DNA of 64,000 nucleotides from Coprinellus micaceus (GCA_951394405.1 OX596345.1:2356001-2420000); one strand, 5' to 3'; positions 35,901 to 49,478 are shown, counted from the stretch's first letter. Translations and numbers: made by a program. Notes: generated by a model not told the origin, from the sequence alone.

Positions 35901-38337
35901 AGGTATAAATCAACCCTCTCATACTCACGATGTTCCTGCTAATATGTGTCGTCCCTCAGATCGTTGAACTGGTCAACTTGAAGGACCTTCTAATCCAGAT
36001 TTCGGAGTTCTGGGGCATGTTTGGAGCTGCCATCAGCCACAGCAGTGCACACCTCTACCTCTCGGCACTACCGTTCTACGAGGCAGCAATGGGTCCCCCA
36101 CACTGGATTTCGGAAAGGTTCCCCAGTGTGCCCATCGTGCACTCGACCGGGTTGGCAGAGGTAGCCCGCGGGTGCAAGGTGATCGTCGGACCTTCTCCCG
36201 TGTTTTGTATTGCCATCTCGCCCGATGGTAACACAGTAGCTTCAGCCTCGGATGACGGGAATGTTCGATTATGGGATTCGTGGAGCGGGGAGTTGAAGTC
36301 GGATTTGAGCGGGCATACCGACCGGGTCCAATCAGTGTGTTTCTCCCCGGATGGGAAGAGGGTAGCATCGGGTTCTGGCGACAGGATGATTATGGTGTGG
36401 GATGCCGAGAAGGGAGTGGCCGTGTTGGGTCCAGTAAGCGGGCATACCGACCGAGTTATGTCTGTTTGTTACTCCCCTGATGGAACAAGGATAGCTTCGG
36501 GGTCGGGAGATGGGACCGTCAGGATATGGGATGCCAAGAATGGGCAGATCTTGCAGTCAATGGAGGGGCACATTGATTGGGTCATGTCCGTTCATTGGTC
36601 CCCTGATGGAAAGAGGGTAGTCTCAGGCTCATATGATAAGTCGGTGAGGGTATGGGATGTCGAGAAAGGGCAGGCATTCTTGCCTCCAATGGAGGCGCAT
36701 ACCGGACAGGTCTCATCCGTCTGTTTCTCCCCTGATGGTAGGATCATAGCCTCAGGGTCTCGCGATGAGACAGTGCGAACGTGGGACGCTGAGCGTGGGA
36801 TGGCACTCTTGGGCCCGATGAAGGGGCATACCAGTCCAGTGATGTCTGTGTCTTTCTCTCCTGATGGCAGGAGGATAGCGTCTGGGTCCCATGACATGTC
36901 AGTGAGATTATGGGATGCAGAGACAGGACAGGCACTCTCAGGTCCAATCGAGGGCCATACCCACTCTGTGATGTCCGTCCGTTTCTCCCATGACGGCAGG
37001 AGGATAGCCACGGGGTCCTACGATGGGTCATTGAGGATCTGGGTGACGGAGGGTGTACAGGCGCTCTTGGGCAAACTACAGGGGCATACGGGGCAAGTCA
37101 CGTCCGTCTGTTTCTCCCCCGATGGAAGGAAACTAGTCTCTGGGTCTGGTGATGCGACAGTGATGGTTTGGGATGCGGAGAGTGGGGATGCAATCTTGGG
37201 GCCAATGGAAGGGCACACCAACTCGGTCATGTCTGTCTCTTTCTCCCCTGGTGGCAAAAAGATAGCCTCAGGGTCCGATGACAACACGGTGATGGTATGG
37301 GATGCTGAGAACGGGGAAGTGAACTTGGGCCCGATGAGGGCACATACTGACTGGGTAAGGTCTGTCTGCTTCTCCCCTGATGGAAGGACGATTGTCTCAG
37401 GGTCGGACGACAATTCGGTAATTGTGTGGGATGCCAAAAGTGGAGAAGTAGTTTTGGGACCAATACTGGGCCACACGGCCTGGGTCAGGTCTACCTGCTT
37501 CTCTGCGGATGGCAGGAGAATTGCATCGGTGGCGGGCAATACGGTGATGGTTTGGGATGCTGAGAGTGGGGCGGCACTCGCTCTTCCCATGGAGGGGAAT
37601 ACTAGCTGGATCCAATCTGGCTGCATCTCCCCTGATGGAAATAGGCTAGCCTCAGGGTCTGGGAGCAAATTGTTGACGGTGTGGGATTTGGGGAGTCAGA
37701 AGGCAGTCTTGGGTCCAATGGAAAGACATACCAGCTTCATCACGTCTATCTGTTTCTCCCCCAATGGTCGAAGTATAGTCTCGGGGTCTCATGACAAGAC
37801 AGTGAGGATGTGGGATGGTTGCAGCGGGGAAGAAATGGCAGTATTGAGCCACCCCGACGCTGTCATGGCCGTCTGTTTCTCTCCATGTGGAACGAAGATA
37901 GCCTCAGGGTCAAGCGATATGACCCTTAGGGTATGGGATGTCCAGCCTCGCAGACCGGAAGTAGGACGCCCACTGTTTTTGCATTCATATCCACTATCCA
38001 CCCTGTCACTCGACGATGCTGGATGGCTCCGTAATGCGACAAGCGCCCTCCTTCTCTGGGTTCCTCCGCAGTTCCGGGCGTCCCTCCACCTACCTTCCCT
38101 CAGACTCATCATTGGCGGGCCATCAACGAAGGTCGATCTTACCCATGCTATACATCATGGTATCAACTGGCGCAGGTTAGTACATTCCCCTGGGACTCAG
38201 TGTGTAAAGCCTGGCTCATATTCATATTCAGATGCGTTGAACCACGTTTGGACCGACCGGAAGGAACCCTGCCTTGGCCCTTGAGTTCCTCTCTGGAGGC
38301 AAATGAACTTGGCGAGTGCCAGCTGCAATCCGCCTGA
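32913..38337 (+). CDS. NACHT-WD40 STAND protein (gene B)
   Basis: Eight exons: 32913-33683, 33737-33864, 33924-34062, 34115-34196, 34248-34319, 34371-35902, 35960-38175, 38232-38337. They give 1,681 residues. Intron 1 has a GC donor (GAT then GCGAGT) where gene A has GTGAGT; only this choice keeps frame and homology. A Ser/Pro-rich head is followed by the same helical domain as gene A (VFPPLKSAAAAVNII; LDGINWLKDRP). NACHT has Walker A GAAGTGKT at 449-456 and Walker B VILCVEALDEC, where Glu replaces the usual first Asp. About fourteen WD40 repeats (about 985-1580) are diverged from one another, unlike gene A. The conserved tail ALLLWVPPQFRASL follows. The role is inferred as an NLR-type sensor with the helical domain as effector or adaptor. 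The last splice changes frame and extends the protein beyond the stop at 38282-38284. Confidence 0.87.
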
Positions 38338-39889
38338 CACAGACCGACGACCACCTTTCCTTGATCAAAGTGTATGTATATAGCTAGGATACGCATATAC
38401 TTTGGAGTTTCCGTTCACCTTTGGCTCAACCAGCCGGGATGGGGTTAGCGCCGGGCAAAGTGTCGTAGCTAGAGGTGGTCGCTGAGCGGGACACAGGCGC
38501 TTATTTCACCAACCATCAGCTCAAAGTTGATGTACGTCCCGCGTGGTTTCACGTTCGAAGTTCGACCACCACCACCTTCTCCACACAATGTGGCATCGTC
38601 CCCCCTCAGAGGATCATCGCCATCCCCAAAGTATGCACCCCGCAAAATTAAATGAAGTGGGACTGCTTACTCGTTGCCCTAACTCGGCTCGACGATTACC
38701 ATGGCCTCCGTCCGCACTTCTGCACGAAAACATTGCGTGATATCCTCTAGCCTACGACGCGAGATCGACCCCAGAAGGCTACAACACCCACCGAACATCG
38801 TTCCAATCGAGGACGAGGGCATCAACTGCACGACCAAGCACACAAGATGGGATGGGGAACCAGGCAAGGCGCGGGGTATGTAAATGGCTCTGTTTGGGGG
38901 TATGAAGCGAAGAAGGCTTACCTTTGTGCAACCGTGCGAGTATATCGCGACTAGAACTCCGTTTCTCATGCCACACTCAGACCGGCAACGCTAAATGGCA
39001 CCATCTGTTCTTGCAAATAAGATGACAGACGGTTGCACCTACGACGCTCGGGACACCGTTGAATGGTGTTTACTTCTCTACATGTACGACTGACAGGAAC
39101 CTCCTTCGAAGGGGAGTGACGGGAGAGCGAAGGTGGGGGTTGACGAGGGCAATGTAGGCGGTGGTCTGCATGAGTTGGAGACGAAGGGGAAGCTACGAAA
39201 CCGAAGGTACCGCAAAGTGCTTCGCCTCTCCATCTGGGGGTGTGGTTCGGTTTAAACCATATTCGCACATGTCCGTCCAGACATCACTATATGCACGACG
39301 TCGGCCACAAACGCCCATTGCCGCATAAGATCATTTCGTGTCAAGTTTTCCAAGGCCAGAGCCCTTCGTCCGCCATGCACAACTATTTATTTCAAGCGCA
39401 AATAATTTTCCTGACGCCCTACGGTCGTACAGCCTCACCCCACCCCAATCCAGACCCTTGGACCCTCCTTCGACATCGGGGTAATTCGAGGCTAAGGCCC
39501 CCGATACCAAACACAGCCTTCCCGAGTCACCATGGGTGGACGGAGACGACTCAGAGCCGTCTCGACTGGCATCTGCCGTTCCTTCGTTTTGTAGGCTCAT
39601 ACCATGTGGGATTTCTGGGCTCCCGAGGTCCTGGACGGGAAGCAGCACCCTCGAATTCTATGAGCGAAGAGTTAAGTACCACGCTTCTCCGAGTGGAAAC
39701 TCGCCTCAGTGCTCGCCTCAGCAGGCTATGATAATAGGAACCACGAAGGGAGGCTACCGAGGGAACGGTGGGCAGGGAAAGCCTGCTGGAACGGAGTTTT
39801 CTCCCAAATATATTCCAAGGGTGACGCCAGACCTCGACCCCAAATTCATCGTGCTCTAGTTGCGGCCTTCAGGGGAGATCACCGGCATT
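38338..39889. other. Unassigned region downstream of gene B
   Basis: 3' flank of gene B, then short frames without domains or a consistent splice model. A near match to the recurring motif (AGGCGCTTA) lies near 38496. No gene is supported. Confidence 0.3.
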
Positions 39890-40235
39890 CCCGCCACAGG
39901 GCACATGAAAAGGAGAAAGCACCGCAGGTTCGAGAAGGGGTAGTCCGATCGCCTCAACCCCTCTCTCCCAGTCGAGAACGGAATTCCAAGACGTGCTCCA
40001 TCTCCACCCACTCGAGAGGGACAACGGAACCCGGTGTTCCGTACATTGAGAGAGAGAGACCGGGCCAGGAGGTGTGAGATTCGTGTATCCGTCGAATAGT
40101 GGGAAGGAACCATGGATGTACTCGCGCCAGCAAGGAACGATACAGTGGACCACGAGGGGAGGATAGGAGATCCCCGATCGCTAGGAAAAGCCTGCTGGAA
40201 CGGAGTTGTGGACGACGGGAACGCGTTGACGGGGA
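39890..40235. repeat. Diverged duplicate (partner 30.34-30.66 kb)
   Basis: Second copy of the 30.3 kb block, same orientation. The minus-strand peptide RLGIPFSTGREGLRRSDYP matches GLGIPSSTGREGLRQSDYS of the partner. Confidence 0.45.
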
Positions 40236-41689
40236 GGGTGAATACCCTCATTCGAGGCTGTGTGTCGGCTCCACACGATGGGTTCGGGAAGCAAAGGTAC
40301 GCAGTGCCGATGTTGAGGCGACCTTCGCACTCTTACTAACGTCGTTTTCAGACCCACAGAGAAGTCGTAGTGGTATTCGTTCCGACCACCTTCTAACCCG
40401 TCGTCGAGGATCGTCGAACCCTCCAATGGCGTTGACAATATTAGAAGCGACTCAATCGGCCAATCAGACAGTGAAGGCCGTGATGGGTGCCCCTGTGGAC
40501 CAAGCGGTTAGAAGAGAAGGCACAGAAGCGCGGGTCGGGTTCCTGGACGTCAGGTTGACACCGAGGCCTACGGACGAGGAATGCCACCTCGCCGGTCCAC
40601 GCAGGGTGCGTCGTCCTTTTACCAAATGGGGCGTCGGAGACCGGTTGTGGTCTATAGGCGGTCCCTGAGAGCACGAGAGGGAGGATTAAAGGGACCCAAG
40701 CGTGGGTGGAGGTAGCGCATATACATCCCCGCCTGCGTGTTTTCGCCCCCAAGGTTCAGGTGGAGGGGGCTGGATCCCAACTCTGCTCGCGAAATGCAGG
40801 TGGGAGCGGTCCAAGGAGCTGTGGTAGGAAATGGCGATTCGAGAGAAGGGCGTTGGGATAGAAAGTCTAGGAGAGGTGAAAGGGATGTGGATCTTGGAGG
40901 TCGAGCTGTACCCCCTGGCGAGACTCAAGCGCATATAGTCATCGAGGTCGGGATGGATGTGAGTGGGGAGGGGGAAAGGGTCGTGGCGAGGAGCTGGGGA
41001 TGGGGGAGGGGGGGTGTATATTCTCGTGAGCACTTGGGGATGGTCAGGGGGGTGGAGGAGGGATGAGGTGTCTTTTGGGGGGAATAGGGGGCAGCGATGG
41101 ATCTGAGGGGAAGGGAAGGCGGTGCGACAAAGGTGAAGGGAGTAGTCGTGGCAGGGTACGAGGAGGGTATGCTCGTAGTGGAAGTAGGCTGAATGAAGTG
41201 AGCGGGACAAAGGCGGGAACGAAAACGCGTCGATGCTGCGCCTTGTTGTGGCGATTGATGGCGATTACGCAATCTTCCATCGGCATTCGTTCGCTCGAGT
41301 CCAGCCGGATGATCGTCCTCGCCCTCAACGTAGCCTTGGACAACCCTGTTCATCCTCGATCGGGCACCTGAGGAGGATTAGCGCCCAATGAGGAGTTCAA
41401 TTGCGGAACTTGTCGCGAAGTAAAGCATAGGCGCTGAATCAATCATCTATTCTTAGTTGACGTGTGGTGTCAACTTGAATGCCGTCAACTCCTCAGCACT
41501 CATGCTTGGTCTCCAACCACCGTCACCGTCCCCAACGACCCCTGTCGATCGCTTGCCCAGCGCGGCTCCCTCCCCCAACCTTCCTCTACTCTATGAGGTC
41601 CATCATCGCCCGATCGACAATACTCTGGTTGGACTTCCTCCTCAAGCGAGGCGAGAGGAGGGTAATTGGCCATGGTTGTTGAGATGAAC
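40236..41689. other. Unassigned region
   Basis: Overlapping open frames on both strands (for example 40309-41353) are low-complexity Ser/Pro or Arg/Gly-rich shadows. Around 41470-41600 the DNA resembles 61960-62090. No gene is supported. Confidence 0.3.
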
Positions 41690-42510
41690 GATATCTGGGA
41701 AGAGTACGAACGTGGTTCAGGCGCCTGGCTCACCTACTCACCCGCGTTCCTGGCTCAGGGAACTATATCCAACGAGAACGGAGGGTTAATGGTGGAAGGA
41801 GTCCAACGCATCATCCACGGGTAAGCTCTACTACGTTTACCAACGTGCGGCTGGAACTAACAGACGCATAGAGGGCAGCCAACATTTCGAAAGGCGGACG
41901 ACAACAAGCCCTTCACTACTTCGTACCACACCTACACCTCCACCAGCTGCAGCAGCCACGCCCCTCCGTTTTCTTTGCCAGGCTGGCTTCCACCCGTCCC
42001 GTGTAGAACCTCAGCGATAAAGGCCCGGTCGACGATGTGTAGATTTAAGCGAAGAGGGGAGGGTGCCGCCTACGGCAGATTGAGGGGTACGCAGATGGAC
42101 CGCCAAATCAGGATTATAGTGTGTAGGCTCCCCGTCGTCGCTGGATCGTCCCACTCACTCCAGCTCACAGGCCCTCCACTCTCCCACGAGAAGACTGACC
42201 CCCTGGCCACCCACCCGCCTTCCCCCCACAATCGTCCAGTTTGCTACCGAGCAAGTTCAGCGGGGTCCACCTTGCCTTTCAAAGGCCATCGACACAGTTC
42301 TCGACCCACAACCCTGGGCCAGCGACCCCGCAGGGTCGTGTCTTCGCTAGAGCCTGTCGAGCGTTTCGGCGTACAACGAAGAGCCGGTAGTCGAAAGGGG
42401 CGGAACTCGCTATGTAACCAGAAATATCCTGCAAGAATCCATTCAAATATGGACGCACCGCACCATCCGAGCCGTATCCACGAGGAACAACAAAGACATT
42501 CAACGAAGGA
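41690..42510 (+). repeat. Degenerate gene-like block (partner 13.36-14.14 kb)
   Basis: It contains the best-preserved version of this family: MNDIWEEYERGSGAWL, then VEGVQRIIHG, a GTAAGC...TAG intron-like segment (about 41821-41871), then KPFTTSYHTYTST and a Pro-rich end. Later stops and frame changes stop it short. The family is not recognised; an arrestin-type fold is a weak guess. Confidence 0.5.
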
Positions 42511-42539
42511 AGCAGAACCCCCTGGGACGGCGTCAGGAC

Positions 42540-42950
42540 CCCTGATGCACATCATCGAGGGGAGGCTGCCGGCCTGCTTCAACGTCGAGTATGTGCTCGG
42601 TACGGCGGTGGTGGTGTTGTTTCGTCACCCCTACCTCGTTGTCGAGCACCACGAAGGCGCCATCGAGACCAAAATCGACTCGGGAAGTAGATTGGAGGAT
42701 CGACGTCGTGGGGGCCTCGGACTGCCCCCAAAGGGAGGGCCTTTTCAGCGAAGATTCATACTGGTCACGACGAGGCAGCGATCGAGACGTTCCTGGTGCT
42801 GGGAGATGGACAGATGAGGGAATGAAAATGAGGAACCGTTCAGTGGAGACGCCGGACGAGCAGGGATCCACGAGGGGAAGGGGAAGGATGGGATGGCGGG
42901 CAGCTGGGCGAGGAGGGGAGGGGGAGACGGGGTACGACCTCGGATGTAGT
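42540..42950 (+). repeat. Degenerate block (partner 15.43-15.79 kb)
   Basis: It encodes LPACFNVEYVLGTAVVVL and DSGSRLEDRRR, matching VEYALGTVVVVL and DSGSRLDGGGR at 15.4 kb. It sits within a long open frame (about 41975-42817), but that frame crosses the broken block, so it is not called a gene. Confidence 0.5.
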
Positions 42951-45102
42951 CGTGGGATTGGGCCGACATGGGTATATTTCACCGTCGAATGTTCTGTGAA
43001 GTTAGCCAGGAAGACATTTGTTCACTCGACGTCACCAAAGGCCCACGAACACCCTCGTACGACGCGCCAACGGCCAACAGCGATCCCAGCGAACACCAGC
43101 ATTACCATCGCTTTCCCGGATACGACGACGAGCGAGGCCGTGGATACAACTTTCAGGACGCCTTCGGACGATACATACTTCCCTCAGAATCTCAGGACGC
43201 TTACGAATGCTCGCGACGCCTAAGACGACAATGACCACCTTCCCTTGGACACTAAATGCAGGATGATGAGGGTGGGCGGTCGACGAGACGGTGTAGGCCC
43301 GAGTGTGGTCGGGGCTCCACGAGCTGGAGATGGAGGGCCAGGCACGGGTTTAGAGATCGGAGGTGTGTGTAATCGTATCGCCTCTTGGGTAGCTCGGTCT
43401 CACCCGCATTTACAGACGTCTATCTGGACATCGTCGCGAGCACGGCGCCAACCACCAGCCCGCTAGGCTACACAAGACCAACCTCGCGCGCATCTTTGTA
43501 CACGGCCCCCGTTTCTCATTTGCCAAGCAACTCTGAGCCCTCGACACCATACCGTCTCTGCACAAACCATCCGACTGCCCGTCATACCGCAATTCAGGCG
43601 CGCTCCACCTCGTGCACGCCAATCCAGTCAAACCAGACCCTCTCGTGCACCCCTCCCTCGTTATCCAGCGCGATTCAGGGCTTATACCCTGCAACACCGA
43701 ACGCAGCCTTCATAGTCGAGACGATAGCGAGGATCCAGTGATAGCTGGAGACGACTCAATGACGTCCCGTCTCTCTTCAGCCTGTCCGCTGCTGCAGGAT
43801 GATCAATCCCGACGGCATATTGGGTGGAACGAATGTGGGAGGTGGGGCGTTAGCAGAGGGACATGAAGGACGACTGGAAGAACGGCTGGGAGGTCCGCTG
43901 GTTTGGACAGTGGCTTTGTTAGGAATACAGGGACGGTCTAAGGGAATAGACCGGTTTATTCTTCGAGAGTCAGAATGGGTTCGTGAGGATGAATAGGGGA
44001 GGTTGGTAACGATTTGAACCGGTGGTTGCAGTGGGCTGGCCTTGTGTAGGCGTTCACTGGAAGCGTACCGACAAGCCATATGCGGTGGAGATGCGTGGGG
44101 TAAACGTGGGGGGGAGCTACTTCGCCTCAGGGCCATAGGACAATGCTTACGCAGTTTGTAGTGGGAATCGCAATATCAGTCTCTGCGGCGACGAGGAGGC
44201 CCCTCGACACCTGAGGACGAAGAAGTCAGTATCTTTTTCCGAGACATCGCCACGAACAACCACTCATCTACGGTATCGCCATCCAGGTCTTCTCCGTCTA
44301 GGCGACCTTGCCTCTCCTCGGACTGTGAGCGCGGTGCATAACTATGAGACGAAGGTGAAATTGACTCTACCCGACCCATACAGGATATGCAAGCGGCGTC
44401 GACGCCGTTGTGCGATAGCTTGGGGTGCCACAGCTCACGGGTTCCTGCAGCAAATGCTCGAACCACAGCGGGAGTAAGAACGAGCGTGTGCTCGGAAACA
44501 GGCATAGCTAAGGCCCGACCTTAGAGAAAGATAGTGTTAATTTGCTGAATGAGAATACGTTGGGGCTGTTGACCAGGTTGTGTGGATGTGTTCATCGGAG
44601 CCTTTGGGTGGGGAGAGATTCGAGACATTCAGTTTGCAGCTGGGTTGGATTTGACAAGCCCACCACCTAGCCTGTGCGGTGGACAAGGAATTACGATCCC
44701 AGGGATGGCTACAACCAAGCGCGGAGGGTCGAGCAAGAAACGCTCGCATGTATTAAAATAAGTGCCCGGCTTTGCTAATCCACAACGAACCAATGTCGGT
44801 CCCATGGAATGCGGATGGGTCGGGCTCGTATCAATAGCGTCAAATCCTGTTAATCCTCCCTGCTTCATTGGATTCTAGGTCTAGCATATGTCTGTTCTCT
44901 TGGGCGGTGCGACCGGGGTGACAGACCTCGAGTTCCAAATGTGGTGAGCATCCATCAATGAGATGCTGTGCTGATCACGCATCATGGTTTCAAGCTGCAG
45001 CACTTATCAAGCAGGCAGCCTCAGCAGTATTCCTTGAACCACAACTTTCTCCCTCTCCCTGCGCCCCTTCTTGGACTTCCCCGCTACCACTTGTTTCACC
45101 AG
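42951..45102. other. Unassigned region upstream of gene C
   Basis: Short frames on both strands; none has a domain, paralogue or splice structure that supports it. The last few hundred bases should hold the promoter of gene C. The leader shared by genes A and E was not recognised here. Confidence 0.3.
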
Positions 45103-46973
45103 ATGTCAACCAATGCCGTCTCCGACCTCTCAACGGAGCGGGGCCAGGCCGTTGGCGGTTCCTCTTCCAGCCAGAACGCTGCTGCAGCCTTATCCTCGCC
45201 GTCACCTGAGAGGTCTCTTCCCCTTGGAGCATCATCCATGCTACGCCCTTCCGGTGAGCCGGTAGTCGCTGCTCGAAAGCCACGGTGGCACGATCGCCTT
45301 CGGGTTCCCTGGAGAGGTCGATCAGAGAGAGCATCGGTGTCACAGTACCACCACGGGGATACTTGTAAGCTCGATATCCATAAGGCGTCTCTTCGGCCTG
45401 ACACAGAAACGATAGATAACACGACGAACACACACACTGCTCCTGTGACGACAATCAAGTATGCAAACAGTGTCAGCATGGTGAGCCAGTCGGCGAGGGA
45501 AAGTGAGTTTCATTGGTTGAGAACGACATCTTCGAGGTCAACGTCGAGCCTAATCATTCGCCAGATTTGTTCGAGAAGTTACCCAGGCATCCGGATCTCG
45601 GTGAAGAATGGGCCGAGTACTCGAAGGATAGCCGCAGCGGTGACCTCAAGGAGGCCTGGGGTTGGGCTGACGACCAAGAGGGGGAACTGGTTCTCTGGAT
45701 CCACGGCGGCCCTGAACAGGGGAAGTCAACTCTGGCTCGCCAGCTCAGGGATGAGTTACGGTCGAAGGATCGACTGGCTGCAGCCATCTTTCTAACGCTA
45801 CTGGAATCGAAGAGTCAAGAAAGCGTCATCCGGCTGATTGGGGGAGAAATAGGGCTCATACATCGAAGTATTGCCCCAATGGTCATCGAAGCTATCGACC
45901 AGTGCTACGGCACGTCCCCGAGTTCACACATCGAGAAAATTGTTTGCGACCCACTCCTCACCCTCCAACTTCGCGAGCCTCTTATCGTAATTATGGACGG
46001 CATTACCGAGTGGAAGTTGCACGCCCAATTCATTGAACAACTTGCACTCCTCGCACCTCATACCTCCCTCGTTCGATTTATCTTACTGGGTCGGTCGAAA
46101 CCAGCAGAAGGCCGCTACAAGCACATCCCAATCCGGAGCTATGCGCTGGCCCCCATTTCAGTGGAGGTCATGGCAGCACATATCAATGCACACTTCGATG
46201 CCATCGAATGGAAAGATGGAGGAAGACCGACGCCAGACAACGTCCTTAGGCTCGCAGGCTTAGCCGAAGGACAGTTCATGCGGGTGGAAGAGGTGGTGTC
46301 AACCATTCGCGACCTTCCCCCTTCGAACTACCAGGACATTTCAGAACCAATATTCAAGTTGGGGTTGTCCGTCTGGGAGGGCTCCGAAAAGTCAGGCTCA
46401 ACTGTGGAACTTGAACATTCCATTATGCTGGACAGGGTAGCTCTGGCACTCCGACCACCAGGCCATCTGAAACGACATCATTCCCTCAACAATCTAGCCG
46501 TTGCTCTGGGGAGTCGCTACAAGAAGAAAAAGCCTCCAGAGGATCTGGAAGAGCGCATTTTGCTACACAGAGAGGCCCTGGCTCTCCGTCTGCCAGGTCA
46601 CCCAGATCGACACCATTCATGCTACAACCTAGCCAACTCGCTTTACCCTCGTTTTCTGAAGGATGGGCAGGTTGGCGACCTGGACGAGGGTATCTCCTTG
46701 GGGAGAGAAGCGCTCCAGCTCCGTCCTGAAGGCCACCCACGCCGCCTTTTGGCGGTCTATAACCAACAACTATACCTTCATGACAGGTTCAAGAAGAAGG
46801 GCGCTGTTGAAGACCTCCGAGAGGCTACAGCATTGGCAGAGGAGGCATTTTCCATTTGTCTGAAGGACCACCAATACTATGCCACCCTACCTGGCAAGAT
46901 CTCATCTTACAAAGCGGAGCTGGCTCGGGTGGAGGCTTTGTCTGGTACTAAGCACGCCTCTGAAGAACAATAG
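45103..46973 (+). CDS. Short NACHT-TPR STAND protein (gene C)
   Basis: Three exons: 45103-45364, 45416-45502, 45565-46973, giving 585 residues. Exon 1 is a Ser-rich then basic head. Exon 2 (87 nt, phase 1 at both ends) encodes an Asn/Thr/Val-rich motif (GDTYNTTNTHTAPVTTIKYA), matched in genes D and E. Next comes LFEKLPRHPDLG, a typical lead-in to NACHT, then Walker A GGPEQGKS at 164-171 and Walker B LIVIMDGITEW. In the Walker B motif the usual second Asp (DGxDE) is Thr. Only about four TPR-like units follow (LLHREALALRLPGHPDRHH). It is much shorter than gene D but the same length as gene E, with which it also shares its 3' flank, so C and E are duplicates. Probable cytoplasmic sensor or switch; function is inferred from family. 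The acceptor at 45415 was chosen because an earlier AG would create a stop. Confidence 0.82.
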
Positions 46974-47224
46974 GATTATTTGCCTGCCTGTTTAATTTTA
47001 CTGTACAAACCTCTGTGTCCTTCTACTTTATATCCATTCTACCTGTGTCATTTGGCGTGATGAGCATGCGACTCGTCGCTATCCTTCCCCTTAATAGTGT
47101 GGTGTTTCCGCACACTCACTCTCTCAATAGCTGTAGCCTTGACTTCACTGCGCCTGGTTAGTCTATGGACCCACTGGATTTCCTCCTGCCCTAGAGAGCG
47201 ATTACAGGCGAGTTCTACTATGAT
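46974..47224. other. 3' flank of gene C, homologous to the 3' flank of gene E
   Basis: TTTTACTGTACA and a following CTATGGACC-type segment are shared with the sequence after gene E. The TTACAGG at 47202-47208 corresponds to the site where the MITE sits beside gene E, so it represents an unoccupied site. Confidence 0.5.
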
Positions 47225-47760
47225 CGTTGACATTCTGCCTTCACTCACTGACCAACATGATAGTCAACACTTCGAAACCCCGTCGACGACGAGCTTTCGA
47301 CAGTTTACCAGCGCGAACGCGCACCTGCCACCGGCGACCACGCCAGCGAGCTCCCTTCAGTAGAGCCCAGTGTCGGAGCTTCGTGACAAGGCTTAAACGG
47401 GAGGGTCACGTCGATGAGGAATGGGGGGGTATGCGTATGCAAACCCTCGAACTAGGAGTGGTGATTAAGTTGGACGCCTACATTGCGTCCTTTCACTCAA
47501 CACTACTCATAGGGCCCTCTATCCTTCCACGGACAACCGACTCAGCGCTCTGGCCGACCTTCCACTCATTCTCCCCCGAGCATACCACCCAAACACGACC
47601 GTCGAGCTCGGGGGCAAGCGTATTCGAGGACATACACCTTACCTTCGAAACACGCCCCTCGACGTCCGGTCAGAGAGCCCAAAGGGTCATGTCCTCGCTG
47701 GTGTATGCCACCCGGAAAAAGCGAGAGTTCGTAAACAAAACCCAGGAGTCGGAAGAACGG
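47225..47760 (+). repeat. Degenerate relative of the 13.4/41.7 kb block
   Basis: ACTTCGAAACCCCGTCGACGACGAGC at about 47266-47291 aligns with TTTCGAAACGCCGGCAACGACGAGC at 13510-13534, and downstream segments resemble 42300-42400. Reading frames are broken. Confidence 0.4.
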
Positions 47761-49478
47761 CGACCGCGTACTCGTTCTGCTCAAATCCATTCAAATCCGA
47801 GCTCAATCGTACCCATGAAGAACCAGCGACGCCGTTCGAGTCTGGCTGCCCGTCTTCGTCCTCGGTGCTCGAATCTCAGGATCCGCCCAGGCTGGGGATC
47901 TACTAGCTGTGCCGCTCCCATGACGCAGCCTAGGGAATGCTCCTTAGATACTCGAAAGCGTTAGGGGATGGTAAGGATATCCGCGAAACGACCAAGCGCT
48001 CATCCTTGGACTCGAATCGCCATCACTGCGTTCACCGACGGCCGTTCACCCGCCCCTGGCGCAGCTCTCTCCCAAGTCTCCAAGGAGCGTCGCTGTCATC
48101 TACTCTACGAAAGTCCACAAGACCTTCGACCTTCCCCAAGATTTGAGCTGGCGCAGGGAACTCGCTCGCTCCCCAGCGAGGCGACAGAGAGGAAAGACAT
48201 AGCTAAAAGCATGGGTGCGCGAGATCAGGTGAGTGCAGTTGTGGTCCGGCGACCTTGCTGGCGTATTGACTGCCACCTTTAAACCAAGGGAATGCATACC
48301 AACGGAAACGAACCGCGCCGCGTGTTGAAGGAGAGGAATGTACGGAACTGGCTTTGGTGAGCTCCCATCTCGTTTCTCAACATCTGGTTTGGACTCACGT
48401 ACAAAGGGATGAAGCAGGCATATCGAAGCTCCAAGGCCAACGAGCTTTCCACCGGTTCCTGTCAACCAAATCCGAGGACTATGGACGTGAGCCTGGACCC
48501 CAGCAAGCACCCCAGCAAGCCTATGCTCCAGCTTCAGAGTTCAACGCGGGAACTTCGTTTGAGTGTGAGGCCATTGAAGGAGGGCGGACACTACGGGGTT
48601 TTGGACAACATATGGCGGGTTCATGTACGCAGAAAATGCTGTAAACATCCGATGGTGCGTACATTCTACATCTGGTCTGCATCCCCTCGTTCAGTCGATC
48701 CCGTACGGTCCTCCAGCATCGCACAGACGGCAACAAGGGCTCTCCTCAGCCGCTCAACCTCCCCATAACCCTTACCGGAACATCATTCATCCTTTTACCC
48801 AGTCAGCTCAGGGAACACGTCCTTCCCCCCGAAAGGACGCTTGACTCCTGATGCCCGGTCAGCGACACCCGCTGGGGGATGCCCACGTCGCCGTGTTTGC
48901 GATGAAAAGGAGCCGACAGATACAGCCAGAAACTACGAGCTAGGAGAGCTGGTGCCACATCGCCTGGATCCATTAGACGCCGCTCTGCGTACAACCAACG
49001 AAGCAAATCGAGGAGGAACCCGCTCAGCGACAACCTACCATACCGTCAACGAATGACATCGCCTCGTCCCTATCTACTCCGTATCGGAATCCGAGGATTG
49101 ACCTAACCTGGACACCCACGACCCCAACACAAGAAGGGATTCGAGCCACGATTAGACCCAGACGTCGACCAAGGTGAGCAAAGAACGGGCTAACCCTGCG
49201 ACCCGTCGTACTCACACCCTCAATCCCTAGTATACCTAGTCAGGGCCGTTCACGTCAACCACGATCGACCGACCTCCAAATGCCGAGTCATAGCAGGCAT
49301 CGGGGAATTGACCATCTTGCCCGTCAACTCCAGCGTTCACCCATTAAACGAGGACCCAGCGAGTGTTATTTACGAATGAGATACACTACGTCTAAGAACA
49401 GCACCGGAAAGCGTGACTCGAGCAGGGAATGTGGGCGCGCCGCAGGTTGAGGTGCGGTAACTAGATAGAACGTGAATA
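47761..49478. other. Unassigned region between convergent genes C and D
   Basis: No gene is supported; short overlapping frames only. The right end should contain the 3' UTR of gene D. Confidence 0.3.

Noticed and set aside
41975..42817. 280-codon plus-strand frame
   Set aside because: It crosses two degenerate duplicated blocks in a frame that does not match the shared peptides throughout, so chance openness is more likely.
44968..45102. Upstream extension of gene C
   Set aside because: The frame is open but has no ATG before 45103; the sequence looks like 5' leader.
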